The notes under the pieces: model-generated | Database searches by the model: none | What the model was told of the DNA's origin: nothing | What the model saw: only the letters and a program-made list of their open reading frames with translations | NCBI GenBank assembly: GCA_009760885.1 | Contig: CM019696.1 | Coordinates: 41,834,221 to 41,898,220, forward strand | Reading direction: 5' to 3' | Source: Achatina immaculata | Lineage: Eukaryota > Mollusca > Gastropoda > Stylommatophora > Achatinidae | DNA length: 64,000 bases | Shown: positions 12,565-24,864 of the stretch, piece after piece | Layout of the letters: each line of letters opens with the position of its first letter | How positions within the stretch are numbered: position 1 is the first letter of the stretch | Position numbers and translations under genes: made by a program

Positions 12565-14070
12565 TACTGTCAAAAGAAAAAAAAAAGAGAAACGCATAGC
12601 TTATATAAGCTTCAGTTTATATATGTTATGACAAACATTTTTTTCCCGGGTGTCTCAAACCAAACCAAATATTGGCACCAAGATATCAGGTCCATGTTTT
12701 AGCGTGAATTTTGCTACTCTCGTGTATAGTCAGAACGCAGTAGCTGACCTTGCTAATCACGCATTTTTTTTTTTTAACCATAACTCACGTTGTGTTTATG
12801 GAAAAGTCGTGATTTTTGTGGTAGGCACAACACACTTCCCACGCAAATAAAACCCTATAAAAGGATGAGGTTACACAAACAAATTCAGTTAATTTTCAAG
12901 CAGACAATTATGGCGCATCTATCTCAAAATTTACGAAACATTGCTATTGGTCGCCTGCAAGCAGGCGAAAGTCAAAATCAGGTTGACAGCCACTTAGACG
13001 TGCAGCAGAGTACCATCAGTCGACTTTGGCACCATTTCCAAGCCACTGGCTCAGCTGAAGATCGGTACCGCAGTGGACGACCAAGGTGACAACAACAACT
13101 GATGATCGCTTTATTCTGGTTCATCACCTCAGAAACAGGTTTACAACAACTTCTTCAAGTGCCCAGTCATTGCTCGCAGGACGTCGTGTGTCTGATCAAA
13201 CTGTCCGGAACAGACTGCATGAAGATGGACTGGTGGCACGACGACCTCATCGAGGTCCTGTCTTAACGAGACGCCATCGACAAAATCGACTTGTTTGGAC
13301 CAACCAGCATCGGCCCTGGACAACTGACAATCAATGGAGACGTGTCCCGTTTAGTGACGAATCTTCCTTTTTGTTGTACCGCCATGATATGCGGAGAAGG
13401 GTCTACCGTAGGCCAAATGAACGTTTTGCCCAAAATTGCGTTGATGAAGCTCTGCCGTACGGTGGTGGTGTTGTAATGGTATGGGGAATGATCATTTTCA
13501 ACGGAAGGAGTCCATTGGTGCAGATTGAAAGAGGCTTAAATGCGCAATGATACGTCAATGAAATTGTTCGACCCCATGTCCTTCCATTTTTGGCTGCGCA
13601 AAGGTCTGTGTTTCAACAGGACAACGCCAGACCCCAATCTGCATGGTTCACCACACAGTTCCTGACCGCCAACAACATTCTCACCCGTCCCTGGCCATCC
13701 CTATCTCCAGACATGAATCCGAACGAGCAAAGACGTGTTTGTCGTTGAAACGTTTCTCCAGCCACTCCAGGAAGAGTGGGCAGCATTCCTACAGGCACAC
13801 ATCAGACATCTGATCGCATCTATGCCCAGGAGATAGCAGTCGCTGATCGATGCAAGCGGAGGCCACACACCATACTAACTTGAGAACCCTTGGGACCAAC
13901 AAATTCTCGTCACACAGATGCAAGAAACTGTCACGTGAGCGTTTAAACCCTTAGGTATTATTGTTTGCAATTTGAAAATTTTATTCATTCAATTTAAAAA
14001 GCCATAGAATATCAAATTTATGGCTAAAATTGGGTCATTAGTAGTTATGCGTTTCTTTTTCTGGACAGTA
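12565..14070 (+). mobile_element. Tc1-type DNA transposon inserted in LINE B, with TA target duplication
   Basis: The ends are inverted: TACTGTC...AGAAACGCAT on the left and ATGCGTTTCT...GACAGTA on the right, flanked by TA (12563-12564 and 14071-14072). Removing the element and one TA gives GCTGAAATATATATCAATGAG; the uninterrupted B copy at 31671-31687 reads GCTGAAATATGTATCAATG, one base different. The length is about 1.5 kb. The transposase inside is broken, so the element is not autonomous. Confidence 0.9.
12910..13878 (+). pseudogene. Tc1-family (DD34E) transposase, broken
   Basis: The start MAHLSQNLRNIAIGRLQAGE opens the paired DNA-binding domain, with the GRPR hinge at 13077-13088. One base is missing there (AGGTGAC), shifting frame into 13086-13550. 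The catalytic boxes are FSDESSF (first D), QQDNARP (second D) and SPDMNPNEQ (E). Exactly 34 residues separate the second D and the E, the DD34E signature of Tc1. A CGA-to-TGA stop sits at 13548, followed by another frame break after NEQ. The expected C-terminus GGHTPY-stop is at 13861-13878. It would cut and paste its element at TA sites if intact. Confidence 0.88.
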
Positions 14071-14693
14071 TATATCAATGAGGAAAAATTGGAAGAGGTG
14101 GAGAGCTTTGACTATCATAGATCTTTACTAACTAGTGCTAGAGATTCAATGATGGAAATTAAAAGGAGGACATCTGTTGCTCTTCAAAAAATAAAACAAC
14201 TAAAGAAGAAGTGGAGAGGAACAAACAACTATAAAAATAAGATTCAAAATAAGACATGGATCTTTCCCATTGCAACATATGCCTGTGAGAACTGGACACT
14301 TAACAAAACAGCTAAGAAACACATAAATGCCTTTGAATGTAAATGCTACAGAAGAATCTTTCAAACATCATGGACACAGAAGAAGAACAAATATATCCAT
14401 ATTACAAGAACTTAATACTGAAGAAGGTTGGCTAGTAAACAAGATTGAACAGAGAAGACTTAAATATTTTGGACATATTAATTCTCATAAGAATTTAGAG
14501 AAGAAGGTCTTGAAAGGGTACATAATGGGAAAAAGAAAGAGAGGAAGACCAAGGCGAAGATGGCTGCAAGACATCATTTATAATCTGCAAATGGATGCAT
14601 CAGTAGCAGGGCATCTTACTTACAACAGAGAGGCCTACAAAGAGATGTAAGAGAGGCAAAGTTCTGCAAAGGACATGCAAATGACTGACTGAT

Positions 14694-14790
14694 TGAATCT
14701 GTTTTTTTTAAAATATATAAAACTTGTAAAATAAATTGAATCTGTTTTTTTTAAAATATATAAAACTTGTAAAATAAATAAATAAATAAA
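14694..14790. repeat. 43-bp tandem duplication followed by (AAAT)n
   Basis: TTGAATCTGTTTTTTTTAAA and the 23 bases after it occur twice, at 14694-14736 and 14737-14779, with no visible difference. An (AAAT)n run follows. It lies directly at the 3' end of the B LINE. Confidence 0.85.
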
Positions 14791-14917
14791 TATATTTGGA
14801 CAGCTAATTTCATATTTAAATTTATAATCTATTATTTCTGCAAATTTTTTATGCCATAGGAAAATAACTCTTTTATGAAAGTGACATAGATGATGGTATC
14901 ATCCATTTTATACAAAC

Positions 14918-15007
14918 CTTTTCCTCGCCTAGTTTTCCCCTAAATAGTTTCATTTTGTCTGCTGTTTGCCAAGTTCTTGTGATTACCTCACCAATACGAC
15001 CCATAGC
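14918..15007 (-). CDS. URE: Urease exon 6 ([14 protein letters not shown])
   Basis: The exon is 90 bp, phase 0 at both ends. Its acceptor is CATTACAG and its donor is AAG|GTTTGT. It encodes [20 protein letters not shown], then [10 protein letters not shown]. In UreC this directly follows SDSQ (the end of exon 5) and precedes GDNDN (the start of exon 7), as found. The intron downstream, 11.4 kb, contains the B LINE with four nested insertions. Confidence 0.94.
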
Positions 15008-15009
15008 CT

Positions 15010-15948
15010 GTAATGAAGTGTAACAATCCCACAGTATAAAATTACTGTAATAACTCATAATTTCATTCACAGATTTTGTAGAATAGAATGTGGTCATATT
15101 GTACCAGAATGCTCCAATCTCACTGTTCTTTATATCATTTCATGTATAATGAGAGATGAATGTGATCATTAGATGCATTGTTTATAGTTTATAGTCTGGG
15201 TCATCATCAACGCACTTCAAACATATGCTCAGATTTCGCCCCCTCCCCCCCCCCACACACACACACACACACAACATATCCATCAATGTCCTGTCACTGA
15301 TATTGCCTTCATGTACACCTGACAAGTTCCCTCAAGCGTCTGGTATGACTCTCTTTCCTAGTCATAACAACCTGAACTCTGAGTTCTCTCAATCTAAGCA
15401 GCAACGCGAATTTGCTGCTTTTGAAGTTCCCCACTCTCCCTATCTCTCTGAGCATGTTAACAATATCAGACAGGTATTGTAACAATGATAAATGAACATG
15501 ATCTTTACATGCATAACACCAAGAAACAAAAATTATCAATGTATTGATTAATTGTAATAACATAGAATAAACAAAGTTGCAGGAACAGAAATAACAAAAT
15601 AATGATTATCTTCTGTAATGGTGAAATGGCAACAAGTGTAGGATTTATGAAAAAGTTTACTGACTTAGAGATCTTATAAAATGCAGTGAAAGCATCCTCA
15701 TCTGCCACCACTAAATGATAATGGAATCATATGCAAGAAGTTAATTTCTTTATCACAGTGGCTGTACTTTTTCTCTAAAGACGCCTTCCTAGAGGTGCTC
15801 TAGGTTAGTATAATACATTCTTTGTTATTAACACATGGAAGAGAACTAAAAACTATAACCCATGTGGTTCAGTGTAAGAAATTACAACAGTCTAAAATGT
15901 ACATGGAAAAATTTTATTAAAAATCTGGTTACTGCTTAATTATCACCA
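15010..15948. other. Intron sequence, no gene seen
   Basis: AT-rich DNA with a C run and (AC)n tract at about 15240-15275. No coding signal recognised. Confidence 0.55.
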
Positions 15949-15949
15949 A

Positions 15950-17365
15950 CCCACGCGTCACAGGTGGCGGATGGTGAAAGTCCTCTAAATATGGAGGATC
16001 CCTGTGAATAAGGAGTTATCCAAATAAACAGGCGTGGACCAACTAGTGGCAGAGAGCGAGATGGGGTAGTAGGTGATTCTACTACTCCTATAAAGTGCCT
16101 CAGGTGCTCAGTGAAGGGAATACCAGGCAGGTAAGAGGCGCCTTAAAACCTATCGCTCCCGCTGCCTTGCGGGTAAGACAGGGAGTCCAAAGGCTAGCGG
16201 AGAGTCCGTACACAAACCGACAGAAGGCAACGGGAAACCACTGTTGTAGTTCCCAAGAACAATTATGCTTATTCAGAGTAATAGATTTGTCATGAACGAC
16301 GTTAATGGATGTTCCTTTGGAACAGCCTCGTCCGGTATGGCAGCACACGAGCCACAGGTGAGGCCAGCTCGTCATTAAGCTACTGGTGGCAAAACTAACA
16401 AGTTGAAAATGGCAACATGGAATGTTAGAACTTTATTCCAGGCTGGAAAATTAGAAAATGTAAAGAGGGAAATGGAAAGGATGAAGATCAACATATTAGA
16501 AATGAGTGAATTTAGATGGACAGCTGCAAGGAAGATAAACTCTGATAAATATACAATAATATATTCAGGAAGTGAGAAACATGAACGAGGAGTAGGAATA
16601 ATATTTGACGAACAAACAGCAAGGACAACTGTAGGATATTTGAACATCTCCGACTGAGTCCTGCTAGTTCAACTGAAAGGACAACCAATAAACATAAATA
16701 TTATACAGGTGTACGCTACAACATCTAAAAGTTCTGAAGAAGATGTACATCTATTTTATAATGACATAGAGACAGCCCTAAAACACACAAAGTCACATGA
16801 AGTTACCACAGTCATGGGAGATTTTAATGCCAAAGTTGGTAAAGGAAGAACTTCAGACATCGTTGATGATCATGGACTAGGGGAGAGGAATGACAGAGGT
16901 TGTAAATTAATTGAATGGGCAAGAATACACAGCATGGTTGTAGGAAACACCTGATTTAAACAACATCCTCGAACACGGGCAACATGGTGCAGCCCAGACA
17001 AAAAGACTTTTAACCAGATAGACTACATATTGAATTAGAACAAATATTTTGGCCAAACACCATAAGAAATAACATCTTATTGGCAGAAATGCAGATGAAG
17101 CCACTGATAACAATTATCGAGGAAAACGCTGGCGATGGTTGGGACATGTGCTCCGAATGACTGACAACTCACTACCAAAAATAGCACTAAGATGGACACC
17201 ACAGGGGAACAGAAGTAAGGGTAGACCAAAAGAGACATGGAGAAGAACAACAGTAAGGATGTTGAGCAATAGAGGGCTCACCTGGGCAAGAGCAGAAAAA
17301 AAGACGAAGGACAGGCATTTGTGGAAAACCCTTGTGGAAGCCCCATGTGCCCTGGGAACTTAAGG

Positions 17366-17407
<42 letters not shown>

Positions 17408-19610
17408 ACATATTAATCAACAAGCGATTCCGCAACACATTAATGACAACAAAAACCATGCCAGGAGCTGACTGCAATAGTGACAATGACCCACTCTGTG
17501 GACAAATTAGAATAAAGCTAAAGAAAGCATGCAGAAAAGTGAGAAACATCAAACTGAATACAGAACTCCTTAAAAATGACCAAGAACTGCGAGAACAATA
17601 CAAAGTTGTTATAGCAAATAGATACAATGCAATAGCAAAGATAAATAGTATAGATGAACAATGGGCAATGTTAAGAGATTCTATCCACCAAACTGTTAAA
17701 GAGATAATACCACCGAAAAAAGAAAGCCCTAAAAATAAATGGATGACAGCCGACATGTTAGAACTGATGGACAAGATGAGGAGGAGTAAAAATAATGAGG
17801 AAAAATATAGCAAGATAAATAAAGAAATAAGATGCAAATGCAGAGAAGCAAAAGAAGTGGGGTTAAATGAACAGTGCAGACAGATAGAGGACTCTCGTAA
17901 TAAAGACAGCAAAAACATGCACAAACGAATTAGTGAACTCACAGGCAGGGAAACAAAATTTACCACAGGGTGCCTGAAATCAAAAGAAGGTAAAATGTTA
18001 ATGGGAAAAGAAGACATTGTGGACACGTGGACAGAGTATATCGGCGAGCTATATGGAGGATAAAGACCAGAATTAACATCAGATACTGAAAACTGTGATG
18101 GACCACCAATACTTGAAGATAAAATCATAGATGCCATCAAACATACGAAGAAAGGAAAAGTGACTGGGCCTGATAATATAACAATAGAAGAAATAGAGGC
18201 ACTAGAGGAGACAGGAATAAAAATAATAACCAAGTTACTGAATGACATTTACAATAGTGGTTTTATCCCCAGTGACCTGATTAAAATTCACGTTTATAGC
18301 ACTACCAAAGAAACCAGATGCAAAGGAATGTGATGACCACCGGACTATCAGCCTCTCGTGTCATATAACGAAGATACTTCTGAGAATCATTATGAGAAGA
18401 AGAAAGAAAAAGATAAAAATGGAAATAGCAGATAAACATTTTGGATTTGTTAAAGGAAAGGGAACACACAATGCCATTTATGCTTTACGAACACTAACAG
18501 AAAGAGCTTTAGAAGTACAGAAAGATCTCTACTTATGGTTCATTGATTACACCAAGGCATTCCACAAGGTGAGACATAATGAAATTATTAAAATGCTTGA
18601 AGACATCAATATAGATGCAAAGATCTGAGGATTGGAAAAAATCTGTACTGGCAGCAAGAAACAGCAATTCGTGTTGAAAATAGAACTGGAAAATATCAAC
18701 CTATAAAACAAGGGGTGCGACAAGGATGTGTACTATCTCCAGACCTTTTTTCTCTGTACAGCGAGAATATTCTAAGAATGATCATCACAGAATCAGGCAT
18801 AAAAATTGGAGGATACAATATTAACAACCTTCGGTATGCTGATGATACAATACTGATAACTGAGAACCAACAAGACCTGCAAAATCTCTTGGATAAAGTC
18901 GCCAAAGAAAGTGAACAGAAAGGCCTTACTTTGAACATCAAAAAGACAGAGACTATGGTTATATCTAAGAAACAGAATTCACCAGCATGTAGTATCAAAT
19001 TAAACGGAACTATTCTAAAGCAGGTGCAGAAATTCAAATATGTCGGAGCAGTAATAACTTCAGATGGGAAATGTAGAACAGAAATTAAGAACAGAATAGG
19101 CGAAGCAAAGACTGCATTTCAGAGAATGAGAAACATATTAGCCAACACATCCTTATCAATGAATGTTAGAAAACGAGTCCTAAAATGCTATATTGAACCT
19201 ATCATGTTATATGGAAGTGAATCATGGACAATAGGCAAGTCTGCACAAAAATCATTGGAAGCAGTAGAAATGTGGTTTATTAGAATAATGTTGTGAATCC
19301 CCTGGATAGCAAAAACAACTAATGAAGAATGTATGAGAAGAGCTAGAGAGTCAAAAAACCTTGTCAAAAAGATAAGAGAGATACAATGTACTTTCATAGG
19401 ACATGCAATAAGAAGAGGGGGCATTGAAAATATTATAACAACAGGAAAAATAGAAGGAAGAAGATCAAGAGGAAGACCAAGAAAAATGATACTGGACAGT
19501 CTGAATGGATGGTGTGAGACTAGATCACCAACTGAGCTGATGGCCTGCATGAAGGATCATGTACTCTGGAGAAGCATAATAGCCACTGCCAGTAGGCACG
19601 GCACCTAATG
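15950..19610 (+). mobile_element. LINE A, apparently full-length copy (5' leader, endonuclease, RT), with a nested LINE C fragment
   Basis: The GC-richer leader at 15950-16408 is followed by an APE-type endonuclease: KMATWNVRTLFQAGKLENVK, IYSGSE, VMGDFNAKVG, GLGERNDRGCKLIEWA, NQIDYILIN. Then come the linker (NEQCRQIEDS), RT ([41 protein letters not shown]) and C-terminus ([13 protein letters not shown]) with a (TGATGA)n tail. The GLGxRNDRG style points to the RTE clade. Two TGA stops in the endonuclease (16655, 16952; the second replaces a Trp codon), a TAA at 18061, a frameshift near 18285 and the A-group frameshift near 18620 show it is dead. The insert 17032-17402 splits ID-YILIN cleanly. 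It is the reference copy for group A here. Confidence 0.9.
17032..17402 (+). mobile_element. LINE C, 3' fragment nested in LINE A with a 12-bp TSD
   Basis: AGACTACATATT flanks the insert at 17020-17031 and 17403-17414. Inside is a LINE C-terminal domain (RWRWLGHVLRMTDNSLPKIA, GRPKETWRRTTVRML) and a long (AG)n tail at 17370-17402. Removing it restores NQIDYILINKRF in the host LINE A. Confidence 0.93.
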
Positions 19611-20564
19611 ATGATGATGACTGCTTAATTCTGATTTCTTCATGAACAAAATCATCACATAAAGACCATTTCCTGAAAGAGAAATAATAATTACCAGTTT
19701 AAAAAAAAATACTTGCAAAGCATGACAATTTCACCCACAATGAGGTCTCTCAGTCATAACCTGATAGTCTTTTGTGATACTTTTCATTATTTTAGACTGA
19801 TAATCTCTTGTGATACTTTTCTATATATTAACTCTCCCTACAGCATTGGTTTCTAAACGTTTTCAGACTATGGCATATACTTGGTAAAGCAATTTTTTCA
19901 TAGCACACCTATGATCTTAGTGCTGGAATCTTGTGCAGTTAAGCATATATTTTCTCACTCACTCACTCACTCACTCACTCACTCACTCACTCACTCACTC
20001 ACTCACTCACTCACCACTCACTCACTCACTCACTCACTCACATGCCATGGCACACCATCTGAAAAACTATTCACCAGAGAAAAGAATTATATAGAAGAGA
20101 GAATATACCATCCTTTTGATTTGCTGTGGCCCTTAGGTCCATCTCAAAACTCTCTTTGGTGTCACCAAATCTATCATTTGTGACAGTCCTTCTAGGACTT
20201 AAACCATCCATCCTTTGATATCTGGCCTGATTTCCTTCTAGCTGTGATCACTGCTATTATTACTATATGAGTTTTATAACAAACCATACATCATTGTTAG
20301 TCTTTTTACTTTTCAACAGTGACTCAATACTTAACTCTTCATTAATATTCATGTAAACAATGTTTAATTCATATTTACGTTATTGTTTCTCATTGACTTC
20401 TCACCCCCTGCCCTCACTCCCATTCTATTTTTCTTTTAAATCTTATATCAGTACTTGTGTGATTTCAGTAAGTTTTTAGTCATGTGTATTTTTTTCATGT
20501 ATGATCTATGATAATGATGATAATGATGATGATAATGATGATGATGATGATGATTTAGAAGAAC
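19611..20564. repeat. Intron stretch with a (TCAC)n array (19955-20040) and a (GAT)n array (20509-20553)
   Basis: The tetranucleotide array is nearly uninterrupted (one CACCAC break near 20015). The trinucleotide array ends about ten bases from urease exon 5. I see no gene between them. Confidence 0.85.
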
Positions 20565-20679
20565 CTGTGAATCAGATCCCATCATGCTGATGGCGCCAAG
20601 ATCATGAAGAATATCCTCTGCAGCAATTGTTTCAGCTCTGATCCTTGATTCAGCAAATGCAACATCCTCTTTTAAATTT
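20565..20679 (-). CDS. URE: Urease exon 5 (AESRIR arginine and nickel-binding Asp, SDSQ)
   Basis: The exon is 115 bp: one base completing Lys, then 38 codons, ending in phase 0 with donor GTTCTT. It encodes [20 protein letters not shown], then [19 protein letters not shown] chose acceptor TTTTTAAG at 20680 over the AAAAG 11 bases downstream because it makes [13 protein letters not shown] exactly as long as the bacterial HHLDPDIAEDVAF and keeps the frame. The Arg of AESR and the Asp of SDSQ match R336 and D360. The residue two before the Asp is Gly where most ureases have Ser. Confidence 0.93.
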
Positions 20680-21342
20680 CTTAAAAATTTAATTAAAAAA
20701 TATTAAAATTGATTTTATTGAAATTACACTTCGAAATTGTTCTTCTTTGCCAAAAACTTATTCTAAAATATGCTTAAAAAATAACTTGTGATTAGTTTAC
20801 ATTAAAAAAATGTTTTATTTATTTTTATTTTCCTTCTTGACATCAAACAGCTGGACAAAGTAATCTGCTCTGAGTCATCATAAAAACGCTGGTCAGGAGA
20901 TGTCTAAAATGGTAAAGTCCTACTCTATTCCCAAGCAACTATTGTATCACTGCATGGTGAACTTCTGGGTGGAAAGAGTTAATGAGGTAGACCAAAACTG
21001 AGAGAAAGGATATATACAGGGCATCCATGATATATTTTTCTCTATTAATTGAAGGGAGTCATCAGGCCAAATTCAAATATACACAAAAAATGAAAGAGAC
21101 AACACCACAGGTCAAACAAAAGCAAAGATGTAACATGTAAAAAAAACAAATAGAACTTGGAGTAGTCAAATGGAAAGAGAGAGCTAGAAACAGAGATGAA
21201 CTAAAACAGATGAGCCTTGAAATGTTGGGAAGACAGAGAAATCAGTCACAAGGACTGGAAGGAACTGGCAAAAGACAAATAAATGATTATGCTCAAGACT
21301 AATGCATCATTCAGCTTCTCATGAGAAAGAAATGGGAACAGT
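20680..21342. other. Intron sequence, no clear gene
   Basis: From about 21060 the sequence is purine-rich and may be an old LINE 3' end (repeated GAAAGAGA and AGGAACTGGCAAAAGAC), but no domain is convincing. It continues after the LINE C insertion at 22356. Confidence 0.4.
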
Positions 21343-21355
21343 ACTTCAAGATTAG

Positions 21356-22342
21356 GGTTTTCGGTGCAAAGTTATCTGTGGAGAACATACCTCCAGCAGC
21401 TTTAGGGTACAAACAGGAGTGAAACAGGGATGTGTACTATCACCAACATTATTTATCTTGGCAGTAGACTGGTTAATGAAGGAGGCAACATCAGACAAAC
21501 GCAGAGGATTACAATGGACCCTTGACACAGTGCTGGAGGACCTTGACTTTGTGGACGACATTTTTCTATTATCAAGCAGTCACAAAGATATGCAAGATAA
21601 AATAAACAAGCTAACTCAGAATGCAAACAACATAGGACTAAAGATCAACGTAGGAAAGACAAAGTTAATGAAGCAAAATGTGAACAACAGAAATGTACTC
21701 AGAGTAGATAACAAGTTAGTGGAGGAGGTCAACGAATTTGTATACCTTGGCAGCAGAGTAGTAGAAAATGGAGACAGCACAGAGGACACCAACAGTAGAC
21801 TTACTAGATCAAACCAGGCTTTTGCAATGCTGCAGACTATATGGAAATAAAAAAAAAAAACTAAGCATAAATATGAAAATCAGGATATTTAAGAGTAATG
21901 TTCTAAGTGTACTACTCTATGGTAGTGAATGCTGGAAAATCACCAAAACCATAGAAAACAAGTTGAATTCTTTCCAGACTAAATGTTTATGAAGAATTAG
22001 AAAAACAGTTTGGCCAAACACCATAAGAAATAACATCTTATTAGCAGAAATGCAGATGAAACCACTGACAACAATTATTGAGGAAAGACGCTGGTGATGG
22101 TTGGGACATGTGCTACGAATGACTGACAACTCACTACCAAAAATAGCACTAAGATGGACACCACAGGGGATCAGAAGTAAGGGTAGACCAAAAGAGACAT
22201 GGAGAAGAACAACAGAAAGGATGTTGAGCAATAGAGGGCTCACCTGGGCAAGAGCAGAGAAAAAAGCAAAGGACAGGCATTTGTGGAAAACCCTTGCGGA
22301 AGCCCCATATGCCCTGGGCACTTAAGGTTCAGAGAGAGAGAG
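21356..22342 (+). mobile_element. LINE C, 5'-truncated copy with a 13-bp TSD
   Basis: ACTTCAAGATTAG is duplicated at 21343-21355 and 22343-22355. The body encodes the second half of an RT: MKQGCVLSPTLFILAVDWLM; DLDFVDDIFLL (FVDD in place of the usual FADD, so the catalytic pair is kept); NVGKTKLM; FVYLGSRVVENGDSTED; then LLYGSECW and the C-terminus RWLGHVLRMTDNSLPKIALR. A poly-A frameshift at 21850 and a stop at 21990 break it. It ends in a short (AG)n tail. It is the most complete C copy here. Confidence 0.92.
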
Positions 22343-22407
22343 ACTTCAAGATTAGTGAAGCAAATACAGTTCAAAATAAAAGATTTGTTTGTTCTCACTG
22401 TGGATGA

Positions 22408-22613
22408 TTCTCTCTCTCTTTCTGAACCTTAGGTGCCCAGGGCACATGGGGCTTCCGCAAGGGTTTTCCACAAATGCCTGTCCTTCGTCTTTTTTTCTGC
22501 TCTTGCCCAGGTGAGCCCTCTATTGCTCAACATCCTTTCTGTTGTTCTTCTCCATGTCTCTTTTGGTCTACCCTTACTTCTGTTCCCCTGTGGTGTCCAT
22601 CTTAGTGCTATTT
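22408..22613 (-). mobile_element. LINE C, short 3' fragment, opposite strand
   Basis: The reverse complement matches the C-terminal 200 bp of the neighbouring LINE C, with its (AG)n tail at 22408-22421. TGGATGA flanks it at 22401-22407 and 22614-22620, a likely 7-bp TSD. It faces the copy at 21356-22342. Confidence 0.85.
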
Positions 22614-22974
22614 TGGATGACTATGTCAATGAAAAATTAGTAGAATCAACCATGCATTAAATTCTTACATGCAATACCTTTCACAAATAGTAGGTATGTA
22701 CCAATTTCAAAATCATCTTTTGAGACAAAGAAAATAAGCCATCTTAACAGTTAACAGAAGCTCAGCTGTGAGAGAAGAAGAAATCTAAATACATTATACA
22801 CTTATCCTCATTATGAGTTTTAGAAATTTATAATGTGAAAAATATTCTTGAAATTAATAACTTTAATAAGTAAGCTAAACAGGTAAGTTTAAAATGCTTT
22901 CTCCTTTGTCAGTCCTGCGGAATCTTTCTGAAGTTTTTTTTTTTCGATAACGTTTTTATTTCCACACAACAGTT

Positions 22975-23950
22975 ACAATGCTGCAATGAGAGAAGAACAA
23001 GCAGGATTTCAAAAAGGAAGAAGCTGTCTTGACCAGATCTTTACTCTAAGAATAATACTTGAAGAACATATCAAAAAGCAAAAACCATTAATCCTGAACT
23101 TCACAGACTTTAAAAAGGCATTTGATAGCATACACAGAGATCCATTGTGGAGAATTTTAAGAATAACTGGAATACAATCTAAGATTATCAACATCATTAG
23201 GGACCTCTGCAATGGATGTTTTTGCAGTCAACACAAAAGAAGGAATGAGCGAATGGTTCCAGATTGAAACAGGCATGAAACAAGGATTATATTATCTTTC
23301 TTGCTTTTTGGAATTGCCATAGACTTCATAATGAAAAAATGCTGCACAGGTAAAACGAACACTGATTTTGTACATGAGACCTAACTGGAAGATCTTGATT
23401 TTGCAGATGACATAACTCTTATCAGGGACAATGTGAAATCAATGCAAGAAAAAAAACAAATACCCTGTCTTCAATGGGTAGTAAAATAGGACTTGAAATT
23501 AACACAGGAAAAAAAAAACAACTTCTCATTAACCATGAAAGAAAAATATACATAGTAGGAAGAGCTGTTGAAGAAGTAAACCAATCTGCATATCTCTCCA
23601 GCTACATAGACCAGGATGGTGACACCAGAAAGGAAGTTAGAATTTGAATTGCGAAAGCAGCATTGACCTTCAAGAATCTTGAGAACATATGGCATTCAAA
23701 AGTTATAAGCACAAAAACCAAGTTAAGATTATTCAATTCAGATGTGATTTCCACCCTCATTTATGCACGTGAAAGCTAGAAAAGAACTAAAGAAGTTAAT
23801 AAGAAATTAGACTCTTTTGAAAACAAATATTTAAGGAAAATACTCTGTATAAAGTGGAATGAATTCAAGAACAATGCTGAAATAAGACATATGAGCAAAC
23901 AACAACCTGTTTCTCTAATGGGTGATCAGAAAAATAAGATGGAAATATTG
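22975..23950 (+). mobile_element. LINE D, internal RT part, broken by frameshifts
   Basis: It reads MREEQAGFQKGRSCLDQIFT, DFKKAFDSIHRDPLW, then frame breaks, LDFADDITLI (FADD catalytic box, 23395-23425), SSYIDQDGDTRKEVRI and the region equivalent to KLDSFENKYLRKILCIKWNE. It stops at 23950 in WVIRKxRWKYC, exactly where the large inverted-repeat element starts. I did not find the rest of D on the far side of that element. Confidence 0.85.
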
Positions 23951-24864
23951 TAGCATGGCCTTGTAATTAATGATTTTAGTTGTTGTTATTATTACTATTA
24001 ATAAATATGATTATAAAATACTGTAGGGATAATAGCAATAGAAAAAGTAAATAAGAAAATTAGAGCAAGGTAGAAAAAACAAGCTTCCATGACACTATAT
24101 GACTGGACGCTGACATGTGTAAACAGAATTGAAAAGACGAATAGAAGAGACAGACACAATGAATAGCGAGGACACAATAAAACCTCCGACATGAAAGAGC
24201 AAGAAAATGACTTAGGTAAATGACACTTGTACAGACGGAGTTGACACGTATGACACGTATGAGCTTGCTAATCTTAGGACGCTATTTCACACGGTTTATA
24301 AACAGAGGAGTGAACAACTCGGCCAGCTGACCAATTAAATATTTAGAGGCGCGGCCTATTGGACATTTGACTTATGACATATATGTTATGGGGCAGTTGG
24401 AGAGGACAGAGCCCTGAAGACGGAGGAACAAGGACGGTCAGTGAATAAAGACTGGTCCAGACGTAGGATGAAGAAGTACAGAAGTACAGAAGAGAGGAGA
24501 CGGGGGTGGGGGTGAACCAGAATACGGAGGAACAAGGATGGTCATTGAAGAAAGGCTGGTCCAGACAAGCAGAGAAGAACAGCAGACGGAAGAGGGCGAT
24601 CAGACAAAAGGAGAATCAGATAAGAACAGAAGAAGGGGAACACAGATTAGAAAAACAAAAGAAGAATAGTAGAGCGGAAGGGACAGAAACACAGAAGAAC
24701 AAGAAAGAAAATGAGATGATATAGAATCAGAAGTAGAGTTAGACAGAAGATGTGCTTCAAGTGATTCACAGTGATTAAGAAGATTTGTTACTTTGAAACT
24801 TTGAGTAAAGAGATTTCAGATGAGAAATTAGCAGACCATGTGTTGCATATCTATTAGAAAACAG

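Larger units (their letters stand above)
7217..14690 (+). mobile_element. LINE B, near full-length copy split by four later insertions
   Basis: Pieces of one plus-strand LINE follow in order. The 5' leader is near 7240-7535. The endonuclease follows: IRVGTWNVRSIYEGK, FIYSGGE, IYAPTS, IVLIMGNF, then TDHELLTADMK at about 8530. The RT start (GKSPGCDKITAECIK) is near 8915-8950. The RT core resumes at 11841 (TNYRTIA, DYSKAFD, MSPYLFNLYTENI, SYTDDTVLLS). The C-terminal region starts at 14073 and ends in GKRKRGRPRRRWLQDI and the 3' tail near 14690. Removing inserts at 7655-7816, 8317-8446, 9036-11840 and 12565-14070 restores the colinear order seen in other B copies (4108-5572, 31530-32310, 53165-53965). 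The RT core reads TDD rather than YADD. It is dead and the oldest layer of this nest. Confidence 0.8.

Noticed and set aside
17406..18248. 280-codon minus-strand frame
   Set aside because: It is the shadow of the plus-strand LINE A linker and RT; the plus reading has all the family motifs.
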